From positions 23,863 to 87,862 of the forward strand of contig UBMU01000037.1 of the NCBI GenBank assembly GCA_900466605.1: a stretch of DNA of 64,000 nt. Reading direction: 5' to 3'. The position numbers and the translations under genes are program-made. Shown here one piece after another: positions 17,726 to 26,194 of the stretch. Numbering within the stretch: position 1 is the stretch's first letter; every line of letters begins with the position of its first letter. The notes under the pieces were generated by a model. It had not been told where the DNA came from, did not search any database, and was given only the letters and a program-made list of their open reading frames with translations. Source of the stretch: Hyphomicrobiales bacterium (GTDB taxonomy: Bacteria; Pseudomonadota; Alphaproteobacteria; Rhizobiales; Rhizobiaceae).

Positions 17726-18756
17726 AGGCAATTCTCGAAGAATGTTCTTAGGCCGCGATCGGCAGTTGCCCTGTTGACGGGTTCGCCGGATGTTTCGAGC
17801 GTTCGCTTCACGCCCTTTGCGATGGGGTGACTGACTGCTGCCCAGATCCACTTCTTGCCAGACGGTTCAAGTCTGACCTCGATTATGCGATCTTTCGTGT
17901 TCCGACGCCATCTGCCTGTCGTGCCGTCGGACTCGTATTCCCAGCAAATGTCGCCTGCCATCGCAGCGAGGCTATCGAGCACCTTACCATGCGTGGCAAG
18001 CCGGCCATGCGGGTCGTCATTCAGCATAGCGCGGATCAACCGCCGCCAGCGGGAGGAGATGTGTGGCAGCCAAGCTAGACGGCTGGCGTATCCGAGATCC
18101 CTGACGAGGTAGCGCGGTGCCGGGCTGGAGCGATACCATGTGTCGCCGTGGAGCAAGCGGTAAAGGGTCATCCCGAAGGCCCAGAAGTCCAACCTCGAAC
18201 TCGTTTGACCGGTCTCAAAGACTTCGGGCGCGAGATGGTCGAAATACCCTGCCACGTCGGCATAGCCGAGAATGATGTCGTCTGTCACAAGGCCGAAGTC
18301 TCCGAGCTTCGCCACCCCGTTACCGTCCATCAACAGATTGCCCGGTTTGATGTCTCGATGAAGCATCTCGCGATCATGGAGAGCGCCCAAGCCGTGGCAG
18401 ATATCGGTGGCGATTGCATGAACATCCCGTGTCGGGAGAGGCCCGGCCTCGTATCGATCCTGCAACGACCCCTGTTCGCACAATTCCATCACCAGATGGA
18501 CAGCATCGTCGGTCTGCGAGCTTACGATATGATGCACCTGGACAACGTGGCGGTGCTTCGCCTTGCGCAGATTTACGCCTTCCTGCAGGAGCGCTGCCTT
18601 CCTGGCTTCCCATTTGGCCGGGTCCTCGTCCGGGAGCGCGCGGTAGATCTTCACCGCTACAGGCCCGTGGACAGGATCCTCACCAAGATGGACTTCACCA
18701 AAGTGGCCGTTGCCGAGCTTCTTGCCGATCTGGAGGGCGGAAACGAGATCGGCCAT
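17722..18756 (-). CDS. Eukaryotic-like Ser/Thr protein kinase
   Basis: 344 residues. Complete kinase domain (about 8-260): Gly loop GNGHFGEV, VAVK with the ATP-binding Lys, a helix-C Glu, catalytic HRDIKPGN, metal-binding DFG, HLAPE, and DFWAFG. No membrane segment and no PASTA or sensor domain; instead a C-terminal region of about 85 residues rich in Trp/Arg and predicted beta strands (WEYESDG, IIEVRLEPSGKKWIWAAVSH). Its start lies 1 nt after the stop of the upstream 152-aa gene, so the two are translationally coupled. Both likely act together in the cytoplasm; function unknown. Confidence 0.9.
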   Translation of the reverse strand: MADLVSALQIGKKLGNGHFGEVHLGEDPVHGPVAVKIYRALPDEDPAKWEARKAALLQEGVNLRKAKHRHVVQVHHIVSSQTDDAVHLVMELCEQGSLQDRYEAGPLPTRDVHAIATDICHGLGALHDREMLHRDIKPGNLLMDGNGVAKLGDFGLVTDDIILGYADVAGYFDHLAPEVFETGQTSSRLDFWAFGMTLYRLLHGDTWYRSSPAPRYLVRDLGYASRLAWLPHISSRWRRLIRAMLNDDPHGRLATHGKVLDSLAAMAGDICWEYESDGTTGRWRRNTKDRIIEVRLEPSGKKWIWAAVSHPIAKGVKRTLETSGEPVNRATADRGLRTFFENCL

Positions 18757-18757
18757 G

Positions 18758-19216
18758 TCACCTGCTCGCCAGGATAAGCATGGCTGCTTCGCGGCTACCC
18801 GATCTCATCTTACCGTCGGTGTTTTCCTTCCAGAAGGCCTCGTCCTTTACATACTCGTCCATCTTCCGGTCACCGAAGTTCCGGCTGACGCTTGCTTTCG
18901 AGACAAGATCGACATCGCATGCGGAACCGAGAGCGGCGATGGCGACACCGCGGAGTTCGGCAGCGGAAAGATGGGCCTTGCCCATCCCGCCCTTGCTAAC
19001 TGCGCTATCCTTGATGAGTGCCCGCTTTATTGCCTTCTCCTTGGCATAGTCGTGGAGCCGGCTGTACATCGTGCAGAAGGCCCTGGCGCGGTCACCTTTA
19101 GCCAGCTTGAAGGAATCGTCGAGCACGATGGTTATCGGTCCGTCTTTCGGAACCTCGGCGTCAACCATGATCACGCCGTCTCCGGAAACCTGTACGCCCA
19201 GCCACCGTTCGCTCAT
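18758..19216 (-). CDS. Kinase-partner protein, possible inactive RNase H-like fold
   Basis: 152 residues from the ATG at 19216, which has CTGGAG 6-9 nt upstream; the in-frame ATG at 19249 has its AGAGGA too close to work well. No family recognised with confidence. The order of elements resembles a RuvC/YqgF-like RNase H fold: strand RWLGVQVSG, second strand PITIVLDD, helix DRARAFCTMYSRLHDYAKEK, strand KRALIKDS, helix LSAAELRGVAIAALGS, strand VDLVSKASVS, final helix GSREAAMLILAS. The usual acidic catalytic positions appear to be missing, so a binding or scaffold role is more likely than a nuclease. Cotranscribed with the kinase. Confidence 0.7.
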   Translation of the reverse strand: MSERWLGVQVSGDGVIMVDAEVPKDGPITIVLDDSFKLAKGDRARAFCTMYSRLHDYAKEKAIKRALIKDSAVSKGGMGKAHLSAAELRGVAIAALGSACDVDLVSKASVSRNFGDRKMDEYVKDEAFWKENTDGKMRSGSREAAMLILASR

Positions 19217-19249
19217 TTTCACTCCAGCTACGTCCACCAGAAGATTCAT

Positions 19250-20021
19250 TCCTCTACGGATGAACCTCCTCCAGCATTTCGAAACAATGGGATAGTCATC
19301 ACGGCCAGCGATTCGGTCAAGTTGTGCCTGTGACCTCGAGAAGGATTCAGACGTGTATTCTTTGAGAGGCCGCTTGGCGTCTTCGATTCGCTCGGAATGT
19401 CTCGGCGACTTGCGAATGCGAGTCCATGCCAGGGCCGATACCGTTCAGGACGTTGTAGTATTCTTTGTGTAGAATCTGCTGGCAGTCATTTTTTGCTGTC
19501 GTTTATTTGGGCGTCTTGCGCTTTTTGCTTGAGAATTGCTCATGCGGAAACAGCTTCGTTGGATCATGTGGCGAGCGTTGCTTAAGGGTCAACGTAGCTT
19601 GAGGATGATTGATGAGCCTTCTTGAATCTCGGGTGGCTTCAATGATTTTTTCTGAAACTGACTTTTTCTCCCCTGCCTCGCGATTGTCCCGTTGCAGCAT
19701 TCAACGTCCCCCGAATTGCTAAAAACTGCATTGTGAAGGGGCTCTGTCAGTTGGTTGATGAAGGATTCGCGGACAGGATTCGATTTGCGCTGCATCCGTG
19801 CGCGCAGGTGCGAATGACTCCTGGGGTAGTGCATGTTGGGAGCAAGTCGCCAGGCGTTCGGCAACACGGCTGATGCCCGCAGGTGCGCTCGCCAACTGCC
19901 GGTGGAAATCACCGCTGGTTTGATTTCATTAAGGAACTCCGATTCCGAGTCCGCTCTTGTGCTGTCCAGCGTCCGGAGATAGCGTAACTATTCCGGCCTT
20001 ATGTATCGCTCTAAAAAATGA
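19250..20021. other. Gene-poor, AT-richer stretch between kinase operon and tRNA-Arg
   Basis: About 770 bp lying just beyond the 3' end of tRNA-Arg(CCG), the usual side for integrated elements. The composition is visibly less G+C-rich than the flanks. A 65-codon minus-strand frame (19503-19700, Lys/Glu/Arg-rich) and a 107-codon one (19589-19912) show no family pattern and no good start signal. The upstream part must carry the promoter of the kinase operon. No integrase or transposase remnant recognised. Confidence 0.5.
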
Positions 20022-20098
20022 TGGCGCACCCGACAGGATTCGAACCTGTGACCTTTGGAATCGGAATCCAACACTCTATCCAGCTGAGCTACGGGTGC
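20022..20098 (-). tRNA. tRNA-Arg(CCG)
   Basis: A 77-nt cloverleaf on the minus strand: acceptor GCACCCG pairs with CGGGTGC, D-arm AGCTCAGCTGGATAGAGT, anticodon stem TTGGA/TCCAA with loop TTCCGAT giving anticodon CCG (reads CGG), T-arm with the canonical GGTTCGAATCC, discriminator G, and genomically encoded CCA. It lies downstream of the xyl operon on the same strand, after that operon's terminator. Confidence 0.96.
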
Positions 20099-20180
20099 AT
20101 GCCTGAGGCGGTTTGAATCGCCTGTCCGATGGGTGGTTCTTAGCCTAGCTTCTCGCCAGCATCAATCTCCAAAATTGAAA

Positions 20181-20208
20181 AGTGCGCCGTTCTTACAAAC
20201 GGCGCACT
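20181..20208 (-). terminator. Terminator of the xyl transport operon
   Basis: Perfect 11-bp arms (AGTGCGCCGTT / AACGGCGCACT) with a 6-nt loop, 10 bp beyond the xylG stop; on the minus strand it is followed by TTTCAATTTTGG. Good intrinsic terminator. Confidence 0.85.
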
Positions 20209-20217
20209 GGATTGTTG

Positions 20218-21000
20218 TCAGACCTGCATGGCGCCGGGGCCGGGGATGGCCTTTGGCGGGACCTTGCCGAGGATGATCATGCCGAGCACCTCGTCCTTGG
20301 TCACGTCCTCGGTGCGGGCGTGGCCGACGACCTGGCCGTTCTTCATGACCGAGACGCGGTCGGCGAGGTCGAAGACATCGTGGATGTCGTGGCTGATGAG
20401 GAAGATGCCGATGCCTTCCTTCTTCAACTGCTTGATCAGCTCGCCGACCTGCGCGGTTTCCTGGGGGCCAAGGGCTGCCGTCGGCTCGTCCATGATCAGG
20501 ATGCGGGCGTTGAAGAGGATCGCGCGGGCGATTGCCACCGATTGCCTCTGACCGCCTGAGAGAGCCTTCACCGGCTCCTTGAAACGACGGAAGTTGGGGT
20601 TGAGACGTCCCATCACCTCGCGGGCGGAGGCTTCCATGGCGACGTCGTCGAGCGTGCCCCATTTCGTCCGGATTTCGCGGCCGAGATATAGGTTGGCGGC
20701 GGCGTCGACATTATCGGCGACAGCGAGCGTCTGGTAGATCGTCTCGATGCCATACTTCTTCGCATCGCGCGGATTGCGGATGTCGGCCGGCTCGCCGTTG
20801 ATCAGGATCTCGCCACTGTCGCGCTTGTAGGCGCCGGAGAGGATCTTGATGAGCGTCGACTTGCCTGCGCCGTTGTGGCCGAGCAGGGCGACGACTTCGC
20901 CGGGGTAGAGATCGACCGAAGCATTGTCTACGGCATGGATGCCGCCGAAGGAGATCGAGATGTTTTTCAGTTCCACAAGGGGAGCGCGTTGATCAGTCAT
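20218..21000 (-). CDS. xylG: Sugar ABC transporter ATP-binding protein (XylG-like, single domain)
   Basis: 260 residues with a single ABC ATPase domain: Walker A GHNGAGKST near residue 40, Q-loop, signature LSGGQRQ, Walker B ILIMDEPTAAL, and the switch His in LISHDIHDV. It drives D-xylose-type sugar uptake with the permease and binding protein encoded upstream. Enterobacterial XylG has two fused ATPase domains (about 510 residues); this protein has one and should work as a homodimer, as in the related rhizobial fructose importer. It starts 14 bp after the permease stop and ends the operon. Confidence 0.9.
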   Translation of the reverse strand: MTDQRAPLVELKNISISFGGIHAVDNASVDLYPGEVVALLGHNGAGKSTLIKILSGAYKRDSGEILINGEPADIRNPRDAKKYGIETIYQTLAVADNVDAAANLYLGREIRTKWGTLDDVAMEASAREVMGRLNPNFRRFKEPVKALSGGQRQSVAIARAILFNARILIMDEPTAALGPQETAQVGELIKQLKKEGIGIFLISHDIHDVFDLADRVSVMKNGQVVGHARTEDVTKDEVLGMIILGKVPPKAIPGPGAMQV

Positions 21001-21014
21001 ATCTAGGACTCCTC

Positions 21015-22325
21015 TTACTTCGACCGCGAGCGATAGACGGTGTCGAGCCAGACGGCAACGACAAGCACGGCGCCCACGACGACATTTTGTATGGGGGTGT
21101 CGACATTCGCGAGGCCCATCCCCGATTGCAGCGACTGCATGACCAGCGCACCGAGCATGGCCCCGGCGATCGTGCCGGTACCGCCGGCAAGCGAGGTGCC
21201 ACCGATGACGGCTGCCGCGATCGTGTAGAGTTCGTAGGTCGTCCCTTGCGAGTTCGCAGCCGCATTGAGGCGTGCGGTCGAGATTGCCGCGGCGACAGCC
21301 GCGAGAAAGCCCATCAGCGCGAAGATCCGGACTGCTACCCAGCGGGTCTTGATGCCGGCGAGTTCGGCTGCCTCAGGATTGCCGCCGATCGCGAAGACAT
21401 AGCGGCCAAAGCGCAGACGGGTCGCGATGAAGGTCATCACGATACCAACGAGAATGGCGATCAGCACCGGCACGGCGATGCCGTAGGAGATGAACAGCCC
21501 CGTTTCCGGCCAGGCAATGTTGTTGGCTTCGGCATATTTCTTGGCGATCGCGACCGGCCAGTAATAGATGGTGGATACCCAGATTGCGCCAAGGACCAGC
21601 GCACAGCCGAGAGCGGCCAGGAAATACTCGGCCCAGAGCGGACGGCGCGGGAAGTTGAAGCGCTTGCGCTGGTGGCGGGAGCCGATAATGCCGACGATGA
21701 TCAGCACGCAGGCGACGAGCCCGATGATCCAGCTCCAGGTAGCGCCGACCGCACCCTCTGCGCCGCCGCCCATGATGCGGAACGTCGTATCGAGGGGAGC
21801 GACCGTCTGGCCTGATGTGACGTACCAGGCGAGACCGCGCCAGGCGAGGAAGCCGCCGAGCGTGACGATGAAAGAGGGGACGCCCAGGAAGGCGATGATG
21901 ACGCCCTGGAAAAGGCCGATCAGTGTTCCGGCAACCAAGCCGCAGACCAGCGTGATCAGCCAGGTCCAGGAGTTGTCGAAGCCGAGATATTGAGGCAGGA
22001 ATTTTGCTTGGACGACGCCCATGATCATGGCGACGAGGCCGAGCATGGAGCCGATCGACAGGTCGATGTTGCGGGTGACGATAACAAGCACCATGCCTGT
22101 CGCGAGAACCGCGATCTCGGTCGTCTGGACCGAGAGGTTCCAGAGGTTGCGCGGTGTCAGGAAAAGCCCACCGGTGTAAAGATGAAAGCCAATCCAGATG
22201 ACGAGCAGCGCGGCAACCATGCCGAGCAGGCGCGTGTCGATCTCGGTTGCGCGCAGGAAGCGTGTGAAAGCATTACCCTCTGCCACGCGCGGTTGGCTCG
22301 ATGAGGATTGCGTGATGTTTGCCAT
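21015..22325 (-). CDS. xylH: Sugar ABC transporter permease (XylH-like)
   Basis: 436 residues from the ATG at 22325, which has GGGGGAAC upstream; an upstream in-frame extension to 22439 lacks a start signal. About ten membrane segments of the BPD_transp_2 (ribose/xylose permease) type, with NIDLSIGSMLGL in the early conserved loop and the family's GGNPEAAELAGI cytoplasmic motif that contacts the ATPase. A longer insertion (about 215-300) contains extra membrane segments, as known for XylH. Inner-membrane channel of the xylose importer. Confidence 0.92.
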   Translation of the reverse strand: MANITQSSSSQPRVAEGNAFTRFLRATEIDTRLLGMVAALLVIWIGFHLYTGGLFLTPRNLWNLSVQTTEIAVLATGMVLVIVTRNIDLSIGSMLGLVAMIMGVVQAKFLPQYLGFDNSWTWLITLVCGLVAGTLIGLFQGVIIAFLGVPSFIVTLGGFLAWRGLAWYVTSGQTVAPLDTTFRIMGGGAEGAVGATWSWIIGLVACVLIIVGIIGSRHQRKRFNFPRRPLWAEYFLAALGCALVLGAIWVSTIYYWPVAIAKKYAEANNIAWPETGLFISYGIAVPVLIAILVGIVMTFIATRLRFGRYVFAIGGNPEAAELAGIKTRWVAVRIFALMGFLAAVAAAISTARLNAAANSQGTTYELYTIAAAVIGGTSLAGGTGTIAGAMLGALVMQSLQSGMGLANVDTPIQNVVVGAVLVVAVWLDTVYRSRSK

Positions 22326-22522
22326 GGGTTTGCCGTTCCCCCCATTGTTTGGGCCGTGGCGCGGGTGCCCGAAAAGCCCGAACCGAGGTTGCCCTGTTCT
22401 TAAATTGACCACCGAGAGACTTCCGAAATGGCCGCTCAAAGCGCGGCGCTATTCTGGCAGGGAATCAAAGCGTTCGGTGCGTTGCGAGGCGGGAGTGTCC
22501 GTGGAGGAGGCACCATCCGCAT

Positions 22523-22554
22523 CCGGCGCCGCAGCGAGACCGCTGCGGCGCCGG
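22523..22554 (-). terminator. Strong hairpin between xylF and xylH
   Basis: Perfect 14-bp G+C-rich arms (CCGGCGCCGCAGCG / CGCTGCGGCGCCGG) with an AGAC loop, 24 bp after the xylF stop and inside the operon. Likely a partial terminator or 3' stabiliser that keeps the binding protein more abundant than the permease. Confidence 0.7.
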
Positions 22555-22577
22555 CGTGTTAATTGACCTGACGAGGA

Positions 22578-23618
22578 TTAATCGCAGGCCTTGACGCTGC
22601 CAGCCTTGACGCCCTGGCAAGCTTCAGCCTTGGAGATCCAGCCGGCGTCGATGACGACGTTCAGGTTGTCCTTGGTGATTGCTTCCGGCTTCAGGAAGAT
22701 CGACTGCATCTTCACCTTCTTCGGGCCGCCCTCGAAAGTGGTGACGCCCGCAATCTTGTCCATCGTCGTGCCGCCCGCTAGGTCGAGCGCGATTTCAGCA
22801 GCGCGCTTGCCGAGTTCGCGCGAGTCCTTCCAGACGGAAACCGTCTGCGTGCCCAGCGCGATGCGGTTCAGAGCAGCCTTGTCGGCGTCCTGACCGGAGA
22901 CCGGAACGGTGCCTGCCATGCCCTGTGCGTCGAGAGCAGCAACCGCGCCGCCGGCGGTGCCGTCGTTCGAAGCAACAACGGCGTCAACCTTGTTGTTGTT
23001 CGCGGTCAGGAACTGCTCCATGTTGCGCTGGGCGTTCTGCGGCAGCCAGCCGTCAGTGTAGGCTTCGCCCACGTTCTTGATCTTGCCCGCGTCAACAGCG
23101 GCCTTCAGAACTTCCATCTGGCCGGCGAACAGGAAGTCCGCGTTCGGGTCGGAAGAAGAGCCCTTGATGAAGACGTAGTTACCCTCAGGCTTGACCTTGA
23201 ACACGCCTTCAGCCTGCAGACGGCCGACTTCCTTGTTGTCGAAGGTGATGTAGAAGGCTGCAGGGTTTTCGATCAGGCGGTCGTAACCGACAACCGGAAT
23301 GCCTTCAGCCGCAGCCTTCTCAATGGCAGGACCGATCGCATCGCTATCCTGAGCGAGAACGATAAGTGCGTTGGCGCCCTGCGAGATAAGCGACTCAACG
23401 TCGGTCAGCTGCTTTGCGGCAGACGACTGGGCGTCAGCAGAAATGTACTTCGCCCCCTTGGCTTCCAGGGCCTTCTTGATGGCGGCTTCGTCGGTCTTCC
23501 AACGTTCTTCCTGGAAGTTCGACCAAGAAACGCCGACGACGAGGTCGGCAGCCATTGCGGCGGTATGCACCGAAACCAGGATGGCCGCGCCGGCCATCAG
23601 CTTCAAAATAGACTTCAT
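22578..23618 (-). CDS. xylF: D-xylose ABC transporter substrate-binding protein
   Basis: 346 residues from the ATG at 23618 (CTCGGGAGGATATT upstream). Signal peptide of about 23 residues (hydrophobic core, then AMA before AADLVVG), so periplasmic. Periplasmic-binding-protein type 1 fold with the XylF signatures VVGVSWSNFQEERWKTDE, VIVLAQDSDAIGPAI-like segment, PVVGYDRLIEN, and PVSGQDADKAALNRI. Binds a pentose, most likely D-xylose, and delivers it to XylH. First gene of the operon; divergent from the ROK regulator across a 19-bp operator palindrome. Confidence 0.93.
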   Translation of the reverse strand: MKSILKLMAGAAILVSVHTAAMAADLVVGVSWSNFQEERWKTDEAAIKKALEAKGAKYISADAQSSAAKQLTDVESLISQGANALIVLAQDSDAIGPAIEKAAAEGIPVVGYDRLIENPAAFYITFDNKEVGRLQAEGVFKVKPEGNYVFIKGSSSDPNADFLFAGQMEVLKAAVDAGKIKNVGEAYTDGWLPQNAQRNMEQFLTANNNKVDAVVASNDGTAGGAVAALDAQGMAGTVPVSGQDADKAALNRIALGTQTVSVWKDSRELGKRAAEIALDLAGGTTMDKIAGVTTFEGGPKKVKMQSIFLKPEAITKDNLNVVIDAGWISKAEACQGVKAGSVKACD

Positions 23619-23702
23619 AATATCCTCCCGAGTGAATAGCGGCCAGCCCCAGCCAGTGGTTCCTCCGGCCGCCGCGGTTCGCTGACGAGAAGTTCGAATT
23701 AT

Positions 23703-23721
23703 TTTCTCGACAGTCGAGAAA
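23703..23721. promoter_or_regulatory. Operator palindrome for the ROK (XylR-like) repressor
   Basis: TTTCTCGAC-A-GTCGAGAAA: perfect 9-bp arms around one base, in the region shared by xylF and the divergent ROK gene. Symmetry, AT-flanked CTCGA half-sites and position fit a ROK-family repressor site. It is not repeated elsewhere in the window as far as I could see. Confidence 0.75.
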
Positions 23722-23842
23722 TTTAGTGTCAGAGATTTTTTCAACTGTCAACACCGCACTATCAGCTTCGTTTCCGTCGCGGAAACTGCTGGAGATACGG
23801 TGTGAACGAGGGTGGAATGCGAGGGGGAGAGGGCCGGCATAT

Positions 23843-25066
23843 ATGCTGACCAAGTCGAGCACGGAATTGGTCCGGCAGCGGAATAGTGTCCTCGTGCTCG
23901 CCGCGCTTCGAAGACATGGCGCGCTGGCGCACACAGAGATTTCCGACTTCACGAAGCTCTCCTCTGCGACCATCTCAGCGATCACCGCCGACCTCGAGAA
24001 AGCGCACGTCATTGAGAAATCCGAGCAGCAGGCCACGAGCGGAAGAGGGCGCCCGCGCGTGCTGTTCCGGCAACGGCGCGACTGCGGATACCTTGTGGTC
24101 GTGGTCATCTCGTCAGATGGCGTGCAATATTCGCTGGTCGATTACGCCGGCAAACTCATCGACCGTTTCAGCGAGGAACGGTCACATGATCCCACCGGTG
24201 CCGAGCGGTTTATTGCCTCCGTCAAGGTGGGGCTCGCTCGCATTCTTTCACGCTCGAAGCTTCCCCAGGAAAAGGTGCTGCTGATATCGATCAGCAGTAA
24301 GGGCCTCGTACATCCCACCGACCCCGTGCTGGTGTGGTCGCCTATTTTCGGCAGCAATCAGATCGACTTCGAATCAGCCTTGCGGCCCGATTGGCGGGCC
24401 AGGGTCATTCTCGGCAATGAGACGCAGCTTGTCGCAGCAGCACTCGGTGCGAATGAGGAGAACGCAAGGCCAGAGGATTTTCGATCGCTTGCCGCGTTGT
24501 CGCTCGGACACAGCATTGGCCTCGGCATCGTCCGGCGCACGGGACAGGGGGAGCGCGAAATCTCGGCGCCGAATTTCGGACATATGCTGCACATGGCCAA
24601 TGGCGGTCTTTGTCGTTGCGGCAGCAAGGGATGCATCGAAGCCTATGCGGGCTTTTATGCTATTCTGCGTATGGCCTTTGAGGTGCCGCTTGATACCATC
24701 CCAGCGAAGTTCGTGCCGGTCGCCGAGCTCGACAAGATCGCTGCGCAAGCGCGGCAGGGCCATCGGATGTCTGCCTTTGCGTTCAGGCAGGCGGGCATCG
24801 CGCTCGGAAACGGACTTTCGCGTCTGCTGAGCCTGACGGAGCTTATGCCGATCGCAATTGCCGGTCCGGGGACGCGCTACTATGATCTATTGCGGCAGGG
24901 TGTCGAGGAGGGGCTTGGTCAGGCGCATGTCGTGCGGATGGAGGGGATGCCGGAGATCCGCGTCGTGCCAGACGAATCGATTCTCGTCTTCGAGGGTCAT
25001 CTGGACAGGGCATTGTCACTGATCGATCAGGAGCTTGTCCTATCCGGTATCCAGGGATCGGACTAG
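23843..25066 (+). CDS. xylR: ROK-family transcriptional regulator (XylR-like)
   Basis: 407 residues from the ATG at 23843, with GAGGGGGAGAGGG upstream; the frame is open from 23726 but that extension overlaps the operator region. N-terminal winged helix (VRQRNSVLVLAALRRHG, LSSATISAITADLEKAHVIE) and a C-terminal ROK sugar-kinase-like domain with the zinc motif CRCGSKGCIEAYAG. The normally acidic residue of the E-x-G-H sugar-binding motif reads Asn (APNFGHML), so sugar phosphorylation is not expected. Likely represses xylFHG until xylose binds. Divergent position and the palindrome support this. Confidence 0.88.
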   Translation: MLTKSSTELVRQRNSVLVLAALRRHGALAHTEISDFTKLSSATISAITADLEKAHVIEKSEQQATSGRGRPRVLFRQRRDCGYLVVVVISSDGVQYSLVDYAGKLIDRFSEERSHDPTGAERFIASVKVGLARILSRSKLPQEKVLLISISSKGLVHPTDPVLVWSPIFGSNQIDFESALRPDWRARVILGNETQLVAAALGANEENARPEDFRSLAALSLGHSIGLGIVRRTGQGEREISAPNFGHMLHMANGGLCRCGSKGCIEAYAGFYAILRMAFEVPLDTIPAKFVPVAELDKIAAQARQGHRMSAFAFRQAGIALGNGLSRLLSLTELMPIAIAGPGTRYYDLLRQGVEEGLGQAHVVRMEGMPEIRVVPDESILVFEGHLDRALSLIDQELVLSGIQGSD

Positions 25067-25094
25067 CTTGGTTCCGCATATGCCGATGAAACGA

Positions 25095-25124
25095 GAAATG
25101 GCCGGGCAGGGACCCGGCCATTTC
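25095..25124. terminator. Bidirectional terminator between ROK regulator and inositol dehydrogenase
   Basis: Perfect 12-bp arms (GAAATGGCCGGG / CCCGGCCATTTC) with a 6-nt loop between the convergent stop codons at 25066 and 25154. Confidence 0.8.
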
Positions 25125-25153
25125 ACAGGTGGCTTTCGGTCGGGAGAGGGCCG

Positions 25154-26146
25154 TCAGCCAATCTTGATGAGCTTGCCTTCCTTGACGGACTGCACGGCAG
25201 CATCGGCCAGTGCCAGTGCAGCAAGGCCATCTGCTCCGGACGGCGAGATTGCCGCACCCTTTTCGATCGCCGCGATGAAGCTTGCGATCTCGTTCGCGTA
25301 GGCTTCCGTATAGCGGGTCATAAAGAAGTCGTGCAGCGGCGGACGGGTGTAGCCGTCGCCATTGGCAACCTCGATGGAGACCGGGCGCTGGTTCTCGGCG
25401 GCAACCATGCCCTTCGAACCATGCACTTCGATACGCTGATCGTAGCCGTAGGTGGCGCGGCGAGAGTTGGAAATGATCGCCTGCTTGCCTGATTTGGTTT
25501 GCAAGATCACCGAAACGCTGTCGTAGTCTCCAGCTTCACCAATTGCCTTGTCAACGAGAACGGCGGCGGTTGCACTGACGGCAACCGGCTCTTCTCCGAG
25601 CAGGAAGCGGGCCATGTCGAAGTCGTGGATCGTCATGTCGCGGAAGATGCCGCCCGAACGCTTGATGTAGTCGACAGGCGGGGCGCCCGGATCGCGCGAG
25701 GTGATCGTCACCATTTCGACGTCGCCGATTCGGCCGTCATCGATCGCCTTGCGGACAGCCATGAAGTGAGGGTCGAAGCGGCGGTTGAAACCGACCATCA
25801 GCTTGCCCTTAGTCTCGTCGACGACCTTGATGCAGGCCTTGACGCGGGCAACGTCGAGATCAATCGGCTTTTCGCAGAAAATTGCCTTGCCCGCGCGCGC
25901 GAAGCGCTCGATCAGGTCGGCGTGGGTGTCTGTCGGTGTGCAGATGACAACGGCGTCGATGTCCTTGGCGGCTTCAATCGCCTCGATCGTTCGAACCTCA
26001 CAGCCGTAGGCAGATGCGATCGCTTCGGCGGCCTGCGGAAAGGCATCGGCGACGGCGACGAGCTTGGCGTTTGCATCGCCGCTGACGGCCTTCGCGTGAA
26101 CCTTGCCGATACGGCCGGCACCGAGAAGACCAAATCTGACTGTCAT
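25154..26146 (-). CDS. idhA: Inositol 2-dehydrogenase
   Basis: 330 residues, Gfo/Idh/MocA family: Rossmann loop GLLGAGRIGKVHA at the N-terminus, CTPTDTHADL, the family EKP (FCEKPIDLD, near residue 94), and the catalytic DMTIHDFDMAR region with Asp/His. Matches rhizobial IdhA/IolG, which oxidises myo-inositol to scyllo-inosose with NAD+ in the cytoplasm as the first step of inositol use. No other iol gene is present here, as is common in rhizobia, where idhA stands alone. A GGAA-N6-TTCC box lies 50 bp upstream, indicating IolR repression. Confidence 0.92.
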   Translation of the reverse strand: MTVRFGLLGAGRIGKVHAKAVSGDANAKLVAVADAFPQAAEAIASAYGCEVRTIEAIEAAKDIDAVVICTPTDTHADLIERFARAGKAIFCEKPIDLDVARVKACIKVVDETKGKLMVGFNRRFDPHFMAVRKAIDDGRIGDVEMVTITSRDPGAPPVDYIKRSGGIFRDMTIHDFDMARFLLGEEPVAVSATAAVLVDKAIGEAGDYDSVSVILQTKSGKQAIISNSRRATYGYDQRIEVHGSKGMVAAENQRPVSIEVANGDGYTRPPLHDFFMTRYTEAYANEIASFIAAIEKGAAISPSGADGLAALALADAAVQSVKEGKLIKIG

Positions 26147-26194
26147 GAGAACCTCCCTGGAATTCGGAACAAATGAACCGAATTGTTATGCGTG

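Noticed and set aside
19503..19912. Minus-strand frames that might be phage or mobile-element proteins next to the tRNA
   Set aside because: No family motif, no convincing start signal, and the two frames overlap out of phase. Kept only as part of the gene-poor stretch.
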